Positions 54,724 through 62,054 of a DNA stretch of 64,000 nt are shown piece after piece. The stretch's first letter is position 1; every line of letters starts with the position of its first letter. The notes under the pieces are model-generated. The model was not told where the DNA came from, did not search any database, and saw only the letters and a list, made by a program, of their open reading frames with translations. Source of the stretch: Oscillospiraceae bacterium (GTDB lineage Bacteria > Bacillota > Clostridia > Oscillospirales > CAG-272); contig QAKK01000025.1 of NCBI GenBank assembly GCA_003343845.1, forward strand, positions 1 to 64,000, in the 5' to 3' direction. Both the position numbers and the translations under genes were made by a program.

Positions 54724-55387
54724 GTGCGTTTCCTTCCTCCCCGGCAGGCGGGGAAATTTGCGCAAATTTCAGCACGCGGATCTCCGCCGCGCTGCCGCCG
54801 ACGCTGCCCGAAAGCCGCACCGGCACGCCTGCGCCGTCCACGGCGATCGAATAGACGTCGTCGCCGCATCTGCCTGCATAGACCGTCAGCCCGCCGTCGG
54901 TGCGGCTCTCGGTGAGGCAACCGTCCGGCGCGTCAAACAGCGCAAACGGCGCGAAGATGCCGCCCGTCGGCACAGTCGCCGTCACGCCGCCGACCGACAG
55001 GGTGCAGCCGCCGTCCGCCGTCGCGGCGCACAGCCCCGCGAGGCTGTCCGGCGCGGTGAAGTGCAGGGTCTCGGCGCCGCCGCAGCGCGTATAGTCCGCG
55101 CTGTAGGTAAAGTCCCCGCGCACGACCTCGACCGAGGCGGCGAAATCCGCCGGGATCTGCGGCGCACGCGGCGCGCCATGCGCACAGGATGTCAGCAGAA
55201 ATGCAAGTATAAGCAGGAGCAAAAATCCGCATCTTCCCTGTAGGGGCGACCATTGGTCGCCCATTTTGCGCTTTGTACAGGCGGGCGACCAATGGTCGCC
55301 CCTACAAAGACACCTTTGCACGGGCGCATCCTTTCTCCCGCCGCGCGAGAGGTCTGCAAACAACTTCAAGTTCCGAAACCACCCCAT
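54716..55387 (-). CDS. Putative lipoprotein with repeat-interrupted N-terminus
   Basis: 223 residues as drawn, function unknown. Starting from the ATG at 55387 with a perfect AAAGGAGG, the product begins MGWFRNLKLFADLSRGGRK, then passes in frame through a 68-bp inverted repeat (55239-55306; residues like CRGDHWSPAC and MGDQWSPLQGRC) before the hydrophobic lipoprotein signal GFLLLLILAFLLTSC. A signal so far inside (about residue 55-70) is abnormal; an ATG at 55264 inside the repeat would give a normal-length signal but lacks a ribosome site. The mature part resembles an outer lipoprotein with a beta-rich domain (VEVVRGDFTYSADYTR; VPTGGIFAPFALFDAPDG). The stop overlaps alr. Confidence 0.6.
   Translation of the reverse strand: MGWFRNLKLFADLSRGGRKDAPVQRCLCRGDHWSPACTKRKMGDQWSPLQGRCGFLLLLILAFLLTSCAHGAPRAPQIPADFAASVEVVRGDFTYSADYTRCGGAETLHFTAPDSLAGLCAATADGGCTLSVGGVTATVPTGGIFAPFALFDAPDGCLTESRTDGGLTVYAGRCGDDVYSIAVDGAGVPVRLSGSVGGSAAEIRVLKFAQISPPAGEEGNAHE
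55239..55306. repeat. F-type element: perfect 24-bp inverted repeat
   Basis: Arms 55239-55262 and 55283-55306 are exact reverse complements around a 20-nt spacer. The arm core is ggggcgaccattggtcgccc. It lies inside the coding frame of the lipoprotein gene. A half copy (tgtaggggcgac) is at 33363-33373 and gtagcgaccg-type fragments are at 37341. Confidence 0.95.
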
Positions 55388-55436
55388 CGTCCCCACCTCC
55401 TTTTGAGAAGGTATGCGCGGGACGCGCGGGGTATGC

Positions 55437-55973
55437 TTATTCGGGCAGACCGTCCGACAGCACCGTCACCGACGGCACCTGCATGCGGATGTTCTCCACC
55501 ATGCGCGCCGATGCGTCAAACAGCACCGCCTCGGTGCCGTCCCCCGTCTCATAGACGATGATATAGGCATGCGGCACGTCGGGCGACGACCGCAGATCGC
55601 GGATCTTCTTCGGCGCAAAGCCGCCCTCGATGCGCCCGTTCTTATACGGTGCGACCAGACGCGCAGACTTCTTCAGATCGACCGAGACCTGCTCGCGCCG
55701 ATACTGCTTGTTGTAGACCGACGCCGCATCGAAGATCGCGCCGGTCTGCGTGTATTCGTACTCGATCGCGGCAAAGCGCGAGAGATACCACATCAGCGTG
55801 GCAAACAGCGTGAAGATGATCGCGCCGAAAAACAGTCCGACCGCCGGCAGGATCAGCACAAAAAAGCAGACCACGAAGACCGCCGAGGCAAGCATCGCGA
55901 GCACCAGCTTTGCAAGGTATGCGCCGCCGATTTTTTTCTTCACCGCGTATTCGCAAAAATCGTGTTCGTACAT
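55437..55973 (-). CDS. Small membrane protein of unknown function
   Basis: 178 residues, no family recognised with confidence. Two adjacent membrane segments (LVLAMLASAVFVVCFFVLIL and VGLFFGAIIFTLFATLMW, about 21-62) are followed by a soluble domain (IEYEYTQTGAIFDAASVYNK; VSVDLKKSARLVAPY; HAYIIVYETGDG). The soluble part resembles small bacterial PH-like domains. The ATG at 55973 follows TAAGGAG. It is first in the minus-strand operon leading to alr and aspS. Confidence 0.75.
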   Translation of the reverse strand: MYEHDFCEYAVKKKIGGAYLAKLVLAMLASAVFVVCFFVLILPAVGLFFGAIIFTLFATLMWYLSRFAAIEYEYTQTGAIFDAASVYNKQYRREQVSVDLKKSARLVAPYKNGRIEGGFAPKKIRDLRSSPDVPHAYIIVYETGDGTEAVLFDASARMVENIRMQVPSVTVLSDGLPE

Positions 55974-56016
55974 GGCTTTTCTCCTTAACCTATATTCCGC
56001 CCATTTTGAACATCTA

Positions 56017-56045
56017 AGTATAGCATATTTCCGCCTCAATTTCAA
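56017..56045 (-). promoter_or_regulatory. Promoter of the 55973-47400 operon
   Basis: On the minus strand TTGAAA (56045-56040), 17 nt, TATACT (56022-56017). It is divergent from the promoter at 56065-56093. Confidence 0.8.
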
Positions 56046-56064
56046 CATTTTTACGCATTTCTTC

Positions 56065-56093
56065 TTGAAACGCGCGCGCTTTTCGTGTATGAT
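56065..56093 (+). promoter_or_regulatory. Promoter of the ACT/PFL pair
   Basis: TTGAAA (56065-56070), 17-nt spacer, TATGAT (56088-56093), 39 nt before the ACT gene. Confidence 0.8.
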
Positions 56094-56131
56094 AGGATTG
56101 TATATCTATAAAGAGAGGGCAAACACAACCA

Positions 56132-56401
56132 ATGAAAGCTGTTATCACCGTCATCGGTAAGGACCAGGTCGGCATCATCGCCGCCGTCAGCGCCAAGTGT
56201 GCGGACTTCGGCGCGAACATTCTCGAGATCACGCAGAGCGTGCTGGACAAATATTTCGCGATGATCATGATCGCGGACATCGACGCGCTGCGCGTGGATT
56301 TTGCCGCGTTTGCAGACGCGCTCGCCGCGCTCGGACGTGAAAAAGGGCTGGAGATCCGCTGCATGCACGAGGACATCTTTGCCTCGATGCACACGATCTG
56401 A
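56132..56401 (+). CDS. ACT domain protein (UPF0237)
   Basis: 89 residues, a single ACT domain: AVITVIGKDQVGIIAAVSAKC and FGANILEITQSVLD, ending RCMHEDIFASMHTI. ACT domains bind small ligands, usually amino acids. This family is almost always next to a UPF0210/PFL gene, as here (18 nt downstream), so the two probably act together. The ligand is unknown. Confidence 0.93.
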   Translation: MKAVITVIGKDQVGIIAAVSAKCADFGANILEITQSVLDKYFAMIMIADIDALRVDFAAFADALAALGREKGLEIRCMHEDIFASMHTI

Positions 56402-56419
56402 GCGAAAGGACACATCCCG

Positions 56420-57778
56420 ATGATCAACACCGCAGATATTCTCGAAACAATCCATATGATCCGCGAGGAAAACCTCGACATCCGCACGGTCACGATGGGC
56501 ATCTCGCTCTACGACTGCGTGAGCGACGACATCGACCGCCTGTGCGCCAACGTCTACGACAAGATCATGTCGAGCGCGAAGAACCTCGTCTCCTGCTGCG
56601 AGGGCATTGAAAAGCTCTACGGCATTCCGATCGTCAACAAGCGCGTCTCGGTCACGCCGATCTCGCAGATCGGCGGCGCGGCGACGCCCGAGGGCTACGT
56701 CAAGCTGGCAAAGACGCTCGACCGCGCGGCGCACGACCTCGGCATCAACTTCATCGGCGGCTTCTCCGCCCTCGTGCAGAAGGGCATGACCAAGGGTGCG
56801 GACAGGCTGATCGACGCCATCCCCGAGGCGCTTGCCGTGACCGACATGGTCTGCTCCTCGGTCAACGTGGGTTCGACCCGCGCGGGCATCAACATGGACG
56901 CCGTCGCGCGCATGGGCAGAACCGTCAAGGCGGCAGCCGAGCTGACGCGCGACCGCGACGCCATCGGCTGCGCAAAGTTTGTGGTCTTCTCCAACGCGGT
57001 GGACGACAACCCGTTCATGGCGGGCGCGTTCCACGGCACGGGTGAGGGTGACTGCGTGATCAACGTCGGCGTCAGCGGTCCCGGCGTCGTCGAAAAGGCG
57101 ATCCGCCGCGCGGGCGACTGCGATTTCTCGGCGCTCGCCGACGTCATCAAGAAGACCGCGTTCAAAATCACGCGCGTGGGTCAGCTCGTCGCCTACGAGG
57201 CGGCAAAACGGCTCGGCGTGCCCTACGGCATCGTCGATCTGTCGCTTGCGCCCACCCCCGCCGTCGGCGACAGCGTCGCCTGCATCCTCGAATCCATGGG
57301 GCTTGAGGTCTGCGGCGGTCCGGGCACGACGGCGGCGCTCGCCATGCTCAACGACGCGGTGAAGAAAGGCGGCGTCATGGCGTCCAGCCATGTCGGCGGG
57401 CTCTCGGGCGCGTTCATCCCGGTCAGCGAGGACGCGGGCATGATCGCCGCCGCCGAGGCAGGCGTGCTCACACTGGAAAAACTCGAGGCGATGACCGCGG
57501 TCTGCTCGGTCGGTCTCGACATGATCTGCATCCCCGGCGACACCACCGCCGAGACGATCAGCGGCATCATCGCCGACGAGATCGCCATCGGCATGGTCAA
57601 CGGCAAGACCACCGCCGTGCGCGTGATCCCCGCGCCCGGCAAGGGCGTCGGCGACCGCGTGGAGTTCGGCGGTCTGCTCGGCTATGCGCCGGTCATGCGC
57701 GTCAATCCGGTTTCCTGCGCGAAGTTCATCGCCCGCGGCGGCAGAATTCCCGCGCCAATCCATTCGCTGAAGAATTAA
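56420..57778 (+). CDS. PFL family protein (UPF0210)
   Basis: 452 residues, near the family norm. Conserved stretches: ETIHMIREENLDIRTVTMGI, KRVSVTPISQIGGAAT, VCSSVNVGSTRAGINMDAV and AFHGTGEGDCVINVGVSGPG. Structures of relatives resemble the pyruvate formate-lyase fold, but no enzymatic role is established and it lacks the radical glycine context of true PFL. Paired with the ACT protein. GCGAAAGGA precedes the ATG. Confidence 0.93.
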   Translation: MINTADILETIHMIREENLDIRTVTMGISLYDCVSDDIDRLCANVYDKIMSSAKNLVSCCEGIEKLYGIPIVNKRVSVTPISQIGGAATPEGYVKLAKTLDRAAHDLGINFIGGFSALVQKGMTKGADRLIDAIPEALAVTDMVCSSVNVGSTRAGINMDAVARMGRTVKAAAELTRDRDAIGCAKFVVFSNAVDDNPFMAGAFHGTGEGDCVINVGVSGPGVVEKAIRRAGDCDFSALADVIKKTAFKITRVGQLVAYEAAKRLGVPYGIVDLSLAPTPAVGDSVACILESMGLEVCGGPGTTAALAMLNDAVKKGGVMASSHVGGLSGAFIPVSEDAGMIAAAEAGVLTLEKLEAMTAVCSVGLDMICIPGDTTAETISGIIADEIAIGMVNGKTTAVRVIPAPGKGVGDRVEFGGLLGYAPVMRVNPVSCAKFIARGGRIPAPIHSLKN

Positions 57779-57845
57779 CGGCGGCTCCCGGTATCATTCG
57801 GTTTCCCCGGTAGGGAGGGCTGTGCGGGACACAAGCGTTTCTTAG

Positions 57846-58027
57846 GCTTCCCCATTGGGGAAGCTGGCGCGCGAGCGCCTGATGAGGGATTGCACAAAGC
57901 AAAACGTCGCGCCATGCTGTGCCGACTGCCTGCATGCCCTCATCCACCGCTGGGCGTGATGTTTCCCGTAAGGGAAACTCATTGGAAACGCTTTGCGTTT
58001 CCGTCCCCGTCTTCCCCCAAGGGGAAG
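57846..58027. repeat. Full composite repeat cassette with D' core
   Basis: A gcttccccattggggaagc 57846-57864, X ggcgc/gcgcc 57866-57879, core D' from gatgagggattg (57881) through gccatgctgtgcc to ccctcatcc (57938-57946), C gtttcccgtaagggaaac 57961-57978, B-like ggaaacgctttgcgtttcc 57984-58002, A cttcccccaaggggaag 58011-58027. It fills the gap upstream of the regulator gene. Confidence 0.92.
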
Positions 58028-58062
58028 GCTAACCCTCGCTCACTTCGTCAAAGGAGGTTCCT

Positions 58063-59181
58063 ATGGACGTCAAGATCTACGTCAATCCCGAATACAAGGA
58101 CGCGCTCTGGAGCACGCTTGCGATCAAGGCGATCAACGCCGAGATCATGCGCAAGCGCTATACCCCGGTCTTTATCGACGCGCCCGAGGTCAGCGAGATC
58201 GACTTTGACCACCTCTACGAACCCGGCGAAAAGCGCCTGATGGTCTACATCGGCGCGCAGCTTGCGATCACGCCCGCCGTGCTGGCACGGTTCAACGATT
58301 ACGGCGTGCACGTCGTCTTTCTCAACTATGAGTCGCAGAGCCTCGTGAGCGGGCACTCCAAGATCCTCCTCAACTACAAGGACGGCATGCGCAAGTCCAT
58401 CAACTACCTGCTCTCCTGCGGCAGGGAAAACATCGCGCTCTACGGCATCAACCCCAATTCCTCGACTGACATGATCAAGGACGCCTTTTTTGCCGACTAC
58501 CTCGCGTTCCGCGGCGGCAATCCCTCGCGCGACATCTACTACAACTACGCCTCGCAGCGCGGCTGCTATGCGCGCTTCGCCGAAAACTGCCGCAGCTACG
58601 ATGCGGTGATCTGCGCAAACGACGTGGTCGCCCTGGCGCTGATCTGCCACCTGCGCGAGGAGGGCGTGCGCGTGCCGGAGGATCTGTTTGTCGTCAGCTT
58701 CGGCTCGACGGTGCTCGCCTCGATGGCAAACCCGACCATCACCTCGGTCTCGGTCGACCACGAGGAGCTGGGCAGGCAGGCGATCCTTGCCTATGCGTAC
58801 CTCTACAAGAACCCCGGCGACATCACACTGACCGCCAAGGTGGACGCCAAGCTCCGGATCCGTGCCTCGACCGCGCACATGCCGGATCGCGGCAAGGATA
58901 TTTTCGCCTCGTTCCTGCCGCAGACGCCCAACGTCAATTTCTACGACGACCCCATCACGCAGCGCGTGTTTGAGGCGGAGACGCTGCTGCTCGGCTGCGA
59001 CGAGCTGGACTTCGGCATTCTCAAGGGCATCCTCCGCGGCGAGACCTACCCGCACATCGCCGAGCAGCTGTTCACCTCGGAAAACGTGATCTCCTACCGC
59101 ATCAAGCGCATGTGCAAAACCACCGGCTGCACCAAAAAAGCAGAGCTTGTCGCCCTGCTTGCACCGTATTTCAAGCCGTGA
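58063..59181 (+). CDS. Regulator: LacI-type sensor with C-terminal LuxR-like HTH
   Basis: 372 residues. Residues ~1-270 are a periplasmic-binding-protein-like effector domain as in LacI/GalR repressors (LSCGRENIALYGINPNSST; YDAVICANDVVALALICHL; VSFGSTVLASMANPTIT; SVDHEELGRQA), but the usual N-terminal LacI HTH is missing. Instead residues ~310-372 (FGILKGILRGETYPHIAEQL; NVISYRIKRMCKTTGCTKKA) look like a LuxR-type winged/tetrahelical HTH. The ATG follows AAAGGAGG. The ligand is probably a sugar or small metabolite; the target is not evident from position. Confidence 0.8.
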   Translation: MDVKIYVNPEYKDALWSTLAIKAINAEIMRKRYTPVFIDAPEVSEIDFDHLYEPGEKRLMVYIGAQLAITPAVLARFNDYGVHVVFLNYESQSLVSGHSKILLNYKDGMRKSINYLLSCGRENIALYGINPNSSTDMIKDAFFADYLAFRGGNPSRDIYYNYASQRGCYARFAENCRSYDAVICANDVVALALICHLREEGVRVPEDLFVVSFGSTVLASMANPTITSVSVDHEELGRQAILAYAYLYKNPGDITLTAKVDAKLRIRASTAHMPDRGKDIFASFLPQTPNVNFYDDPITQRVFEAETLLLGCDELDFGILKGILRGETYPHIAEQLFTSENVISYRIKRMCKTTGCTKKAELVALLAPYFKP

Positions 59182-59229
59182 AGCCAACCCGGCACGTATG
59201 CGGTCCGCATGCGCGGTATAGCGGCTTAC

Positions 59230-59257
59230 GAAAAAAGCACCCATTCGGGTGCTTTTT
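59230..59257. terminator. Bidirectional terminator
   Basis: A-run, stem agcaccc/gggtgct with loop attc, then T-run, between the converging regulator (+) and radical SAM (-) genes. Confidence 0.92.
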
Positions 59258-59262
59258 CCGTA

Positions 59263-60657
59263 TCAGCAATCGCTCTGCGCATCGGCGTCCGCCGCGGGTG
59301 CTGCGTCCGCCTGCAGCAGCCGGCGCCCGGCGGCGCGGATGCTGCGGTCCAGCCGCGTGAGCGCATAAAAACGATCCGCCGCGTCGCAGAAGCTCCGCCC
59401 GAGCGCCGGGCAGCCCGCAAGCCGGTTGCAGGTGGGGTACAGGGCGCAGCCGTCGCAGACAGCCTTGCAGGTGCCGCGCACGGCAAAGGATGCCACCCGT
59501 GCGGGATCGGTGATGCCGTGCGCCAGATCGCCGACCGGCTGATCTGCCACATGATGCTCGCACTTGCCGAGGCTACCGTCCGGCAAAACCGTCACCGACC
59601 GCGGCGAATCCATCATGCAGTAATTCACGCTCATCTTCGGTCTCAGCTGCGGGATCGGCAAAAGTCCGCGCGCCGCGCAGAAATCCTCGAGCGCAATCAT
59701 CTCCTCGGTGCGCCGCTGCTTTGCCGCGAGCGTGCGCGCCTCGGGCGGGTCGCTCTCACTGTCAAACAGCAGATGCGGGTACACCCGCAGGTACTGCCTG
59801 TCCGGATAGCGCGCGTCGATCCATTCCACCAGGCGGTAGAGATCCGTGCGGTTGTGCGGTCCCATATTCATGCGGATGCCGACGGTGATCTTCGCCTCCA
59901 GCAACGCCTCTATGTTGTCCGTCACGACCCGGAACGGGCTTTTGCCGCCCTTGTAAATATACGCCTTCGTGCGGTTGTAGATTTCCTCGGTGCCGTCAAG
60001 CGTGATCTGCACCCGGTACAGCTTCCACAGCGAAACCGCTTTGGCAACCGTCGCCCGGTCGAACAGATAGCCGTTTGAGATCATCCGCGCGCGATAGGAC
60101 ACGCCCGCGTCGCGCAGCGCCGCCGAAACGATGTCGATCACCTCGGCGTTATACAGCGGCTCGCCGCCGAACCAGAACAGCGTGACCGGCTTGCCGCCGT
60201 GCGAGCGCAGGATAAAATCGGCGACGGCATGCGCCGTTCCCGCCGACATCGGCATGCGCGCCACGCCGCGCTCATAGCAGTAAAAGCAGCGCGCATTGCA
60301 GTCCGTCGTCGGGAAGATGACATATTCGGTCAGCGGAAGCTGCCCGCGCAGATCCAGCGCAAGCGTGCGCACCTCCTCCGAAAGCCCGATGTCGTCGTGC
60401 CCCTCCGGCACGAGGAACCAGCCGCGGATCAGCGCCTCGGTCTCCGCCCCCGGCAATACGGCAGGCGCGCGTAGAATTGCCGCCTCCGCCGCCGTCAGCG
60501 CGGCGATCTCGCCGGTCAGCACATTGAAAACGACGGTCTCACCGTCCACATCGACCGTTCGGCAAAAGGAGAGCTGCCGGTAGGTTTTCTCCGGTTCAAC
60601 CGGCTGCCCGCCGAGAAACTGTGCAATGAAGCTGTATTGCCCGCGCAATGTGTTCAT
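59263..60657 (-). CDS. Radical SAM/SPASM peptide-modifying enzyme
   Basis: 464 residues. Residues ~1-105 resemble a RiPP-recognition/PqqD-like N-terminal part (FCRTVDVDGETVVFNVLTG). The radical SAM cluster motif is C120-NAR-C124-FY-C127, with GGEP at 164-167 and SNGYLFD. The C-terminal SPASM region has many Cys residues (347, 366, 397, 401, 404, 410, 416, 424) for auxiliary Fe-S clusters, and a final Cys464. Such enzymes install thioether, C-C or epimer changes in ribosomal peptides. It is the last gene of the cassette, 12 nt after the HprK-like gene. Confidence 0.92.
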   Translation of the reverse strand: MNTLRGQYSFIAQFLGGQPVEPEKTYRQLSFCRTVDVDGETVVFNVLTGEIAALTAAEAAILRAPAVLPGAETEALIRGWFLVPEGHDDIGLSEEVRTLALDLRGQLPLTEYVIFPTTDCNARCFYCYERGVARMPMSAGTAHAVADFILRSHGGKPVTLFWFGGEPLYNAEVIDIVSAALRDAGVSYRARMISNGYLFDRATVAKAVSLWKLYRVQITLDGTEEIYNRTKAYIYKGGKSPFRVVTDNIEALLEAKITVGIRMNMGPHNRTDLYRLVEWIDARYPDRQYLRVYPHLLFDSESDPPEARTLAAKQRRTEEMIALEDFCAARGLLPIPQLRPKMSVNYCMMDSPRSVTVLPDGSLGKCEHHVADQPVGDLAHGITDPARVASFAVRGTCKAVCDGCALYPTCNRLAGCPALGRSFCDAADRFYALTRLDRSIRAAGRRLLQADAAPAADADAQSDC

Positions 60658-60669
60658 CTCCGCACCCCC

Positions 60670-61389
60670 TCAGACGCCCTGCATCCCGTCCCGCGCCGCC
60701 ACGGCGGCGGCGGGATCCATATTGCAGCGCAGCAGATAGCACGGCACGTCCGTCAGCAGCGCGTCCGCCAGCTCCATCTGTCTGCCGAGATCCGGCGAAT
60801 CGCCGACCATGATCTGCGTGAACAGGTGCGGCACAGCCTCCTCCACCGTCATGCGGCGGATGCTGTTCTCCGTCCAGCGCTCGACAAAGCACAGTCCGGC
60901 AAGCGGCACGCGCGTATTTGTATTGTAGCCCTCCTTGCCGCACCAGGGCGTGCCGTAGGCATAAAAGGTGTCGCCGAAGCGGCGCAGAATCGGCTTGTCG
61001 CCGTTGACAATCTGCACCTTGTCTGCGCCGAAGACCTGCTGCCACAGGCGGATATGGGTGGTCTTGCCCGTGCCGCTCGGCGCCGAGAACGCATAGCCGC
61101 GCCCCTCGTATCCGATCACGGCGCAATGCATCAGAAAGGCATCGTGCGCCAGTACAAAGCCGCAGATCTTCCGATAGAGCGCCGTCCACGCGACGTGCGC
61201 CGGGCGTCCGCCGCCCGTGAAGAACCGGCGCGCCGCCTCCGCCTCCGCATCCAGATCCGCCTGCGTGAGGCGGACGTCCGCGTCAATGCGCGGCGGATCT
61301 TCGCATATGTAGTCCGCGCAGAGTGCCTTTGCATATGCGCTCCGCACCTCGCCGACCTCAAAATAAAAATCTGCTACGTTCAGTACCAT
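60670..61389 (-). CDS. HprK-like P-loop ATPase/kinase of the RiPP cassette
   Basis: 239 residues. The Walker A SAPSGTGKTTH (about 102-112) in the context GYAFSAPSGTGKT, and NGDKPIL (Asp131) match the HPr-kinase/PEP-carboxykinase-like fold used in several RiPP and lasso-peptide clusters; the HPr-binding signature of true HprK is absent. It may phosphorylate or otherwise tailor the peptide or a cofactor. GGAGAG lies 6 nt before the ATG. Between it and the peptide gene is a 15-bp hairpin. Confidence 0.85.
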   Translation of the reverse strand: MVLNVADFYFEVGEVRSAYAKALCADYICEDPPRIDADVRLTQADLDAEAEAARRFFTGGGRPAHVAWTALYRKICGFVLAHDAFLMHCAVIGYEGRGYAFSAPSGTGKTTHIRLWQQVFGADKVQIVNGDKPILRRFGDTFYAYGTPWCGKEGYNTNTRVPLAGLCFVERWTENSIRRMTVEEAVPHLFTQIMVGDSPDLGRQMELADALLTDVPCYLLRCNMDPAAAVAARDGMQGV

Positions 61390-61439
61390 ACATTCTCTCC
61401 GTTTTCAGCCCGCCGCCGTACCCTGCCGGGGTGCCGACA

Positions 61440-61473
61440 ACAACAAAGGCGTGGAAACCCACGCCTTTGTTGT
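61440..61473 (-). terminator. 15-bp hairpin between peptide and kinase genes
   Basis: Perfect arms 61440-61454 and 61459-61473 around loop aaac. It is just downstream of the peptide stop and lacks a long U-run, so it may be a partial terminator or processing/stability element that keeps the peptide mRNA in excess of enzyme mRNA. Confidence 0.75.
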
Positions 61474-61484
61474 ATGTTTCCGAT

Positions 61485-61604
61485 TTACAGTTCTTCGTCT
61501 ACAGTCTTGTTGTGAACTGCGTCGCCGCAGCAATCGCCGCTGGTCAGAAGCGCGGAGACGGACTCAACAGAGACAAGCTCTGCGACAGGTGCCGTGTACT
61601 TCAT
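61485..61604 (-). CDS. Putative RiPP precursor peptide
   Basis: 39 residues: a leader MKYTAPVAELVSVESVS, then ALLTSGDCCGDAV and a polar tail HNKTVDEEL. Cys25-Cys26 lies in a small, Gly/Asp-rich core. Short peptides starting MKY-x-APxxELV are typical leaders for clostridial radical-SAM RiPPs. AAGGAG lies about 10 nt before the ATG, behind the strong promoter at 61650-61678. It lies directly upstream of the HprK-like and radical SAM genes. A longer in-frame reading to 61673 passes the promoter and is rejected. Confidence 0.8.
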   Translation of the reverse strand: MKYTAPVAELVSVESVSALLTSGDCCGDAVHNKTVDEEL

Positions 61605-61649
61605 GGTCGGTAGTCTCCTTTTACAGATATCCAAAATTATGTTAAGGTC

Positions 61650-61678
61650 AGTATACCATCCGACAGTCCGCATGTCAA
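61650..61678 (-). promoter_or_regulatory. Strong promoter of the RiPP precursor
   Basis: On the minus strand TTGACA (61678-61673), 17 nt, TATACT (61655-61650). The -10 region contains GGTATACT, the 8-mer that forms half of the palindrome at 62025-62051. Confidence 0.92.
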
Positions 61679-61773
61679 GTGGATTTGTCCATTTTCTTCA
61701 AATTTGCGCGCATTGCCTCCGCGTTTTCGGTCATTTTTGCGCAAAACCGGGGCGGCGCGGACGCCGTTCCTGT

Positions 61774-61971
61774 CTAATCCCGCTTGTCGGTGCGCTCCAG
61801 CAGATAATCCACGGTCACGCCGAAATAGTCCGCGATGCGGCACAGCTCGGCATACCCCGCCTCGCGCGCGCCGGTCTCATAGCGCGAAATCGTATTCTGA
61901 CTCATATGCAGATCCAGCCCCAGCTTCAGCTGCGTGATGCCACGCTCCAGACGAAGTTCCCGTAAACGCAT
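61774..61971 (-). CDS. XRE-family HTH regulator
   Basis: 65 residues, a single Cro/CI-type HTH: RELRLERGITQLKLGLDLHM, SQNTISRYETGAREAGYAEL and FGVTVDYLLERTD. The ATG at 61971 follows GAGGAAAG; an in-frame ATG at 61995 is possible. Given its place beside the peptide gene and the palindrome 54 nt upstream, it probably controls the cassette and itself. Confidence 0.92.
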   Translation of the reverse strand: MRLRELRLERGITQLKLGLDLHMSQNTISRYETGAREAGYAELCRIADYFGVTVDYLLERTDKRD

Positions 61972-62019
61972 AATCTTTCCTCTCCGCCGGTGCATGACCG
62001 CAGCAACTCAAAATAGTTC

Positions 62020-62048
62020 TTGACTTTAGTATACCCATTTGGTATACT
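62020..62048 (+). promoter_or_regulatory. Strong rightward promoter inside an operator-like palindrome
   Basis: TTGACT (62020-62025), 17-nt spacer, TATACT (62043-62048). The inverted repeat tttagtatacc/ggtatactaaa (62025-62035/62041-62051) overlaps the spacer and -10, so a bound regulator would block it. It points away from the XRE gene; the XRE gene's own -35 is weak (minus-strand TATACT at 62033-62028). Confidence 0.8.
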
Positions 62049-62054
62049 AAACAT

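Noticed and set aside
59182..59262. Transporter or protease gene for the RiPP cassette
   Set aside because: The space is only a terminator; neither side of the cassette encodes an ABC transporter or peptidase.
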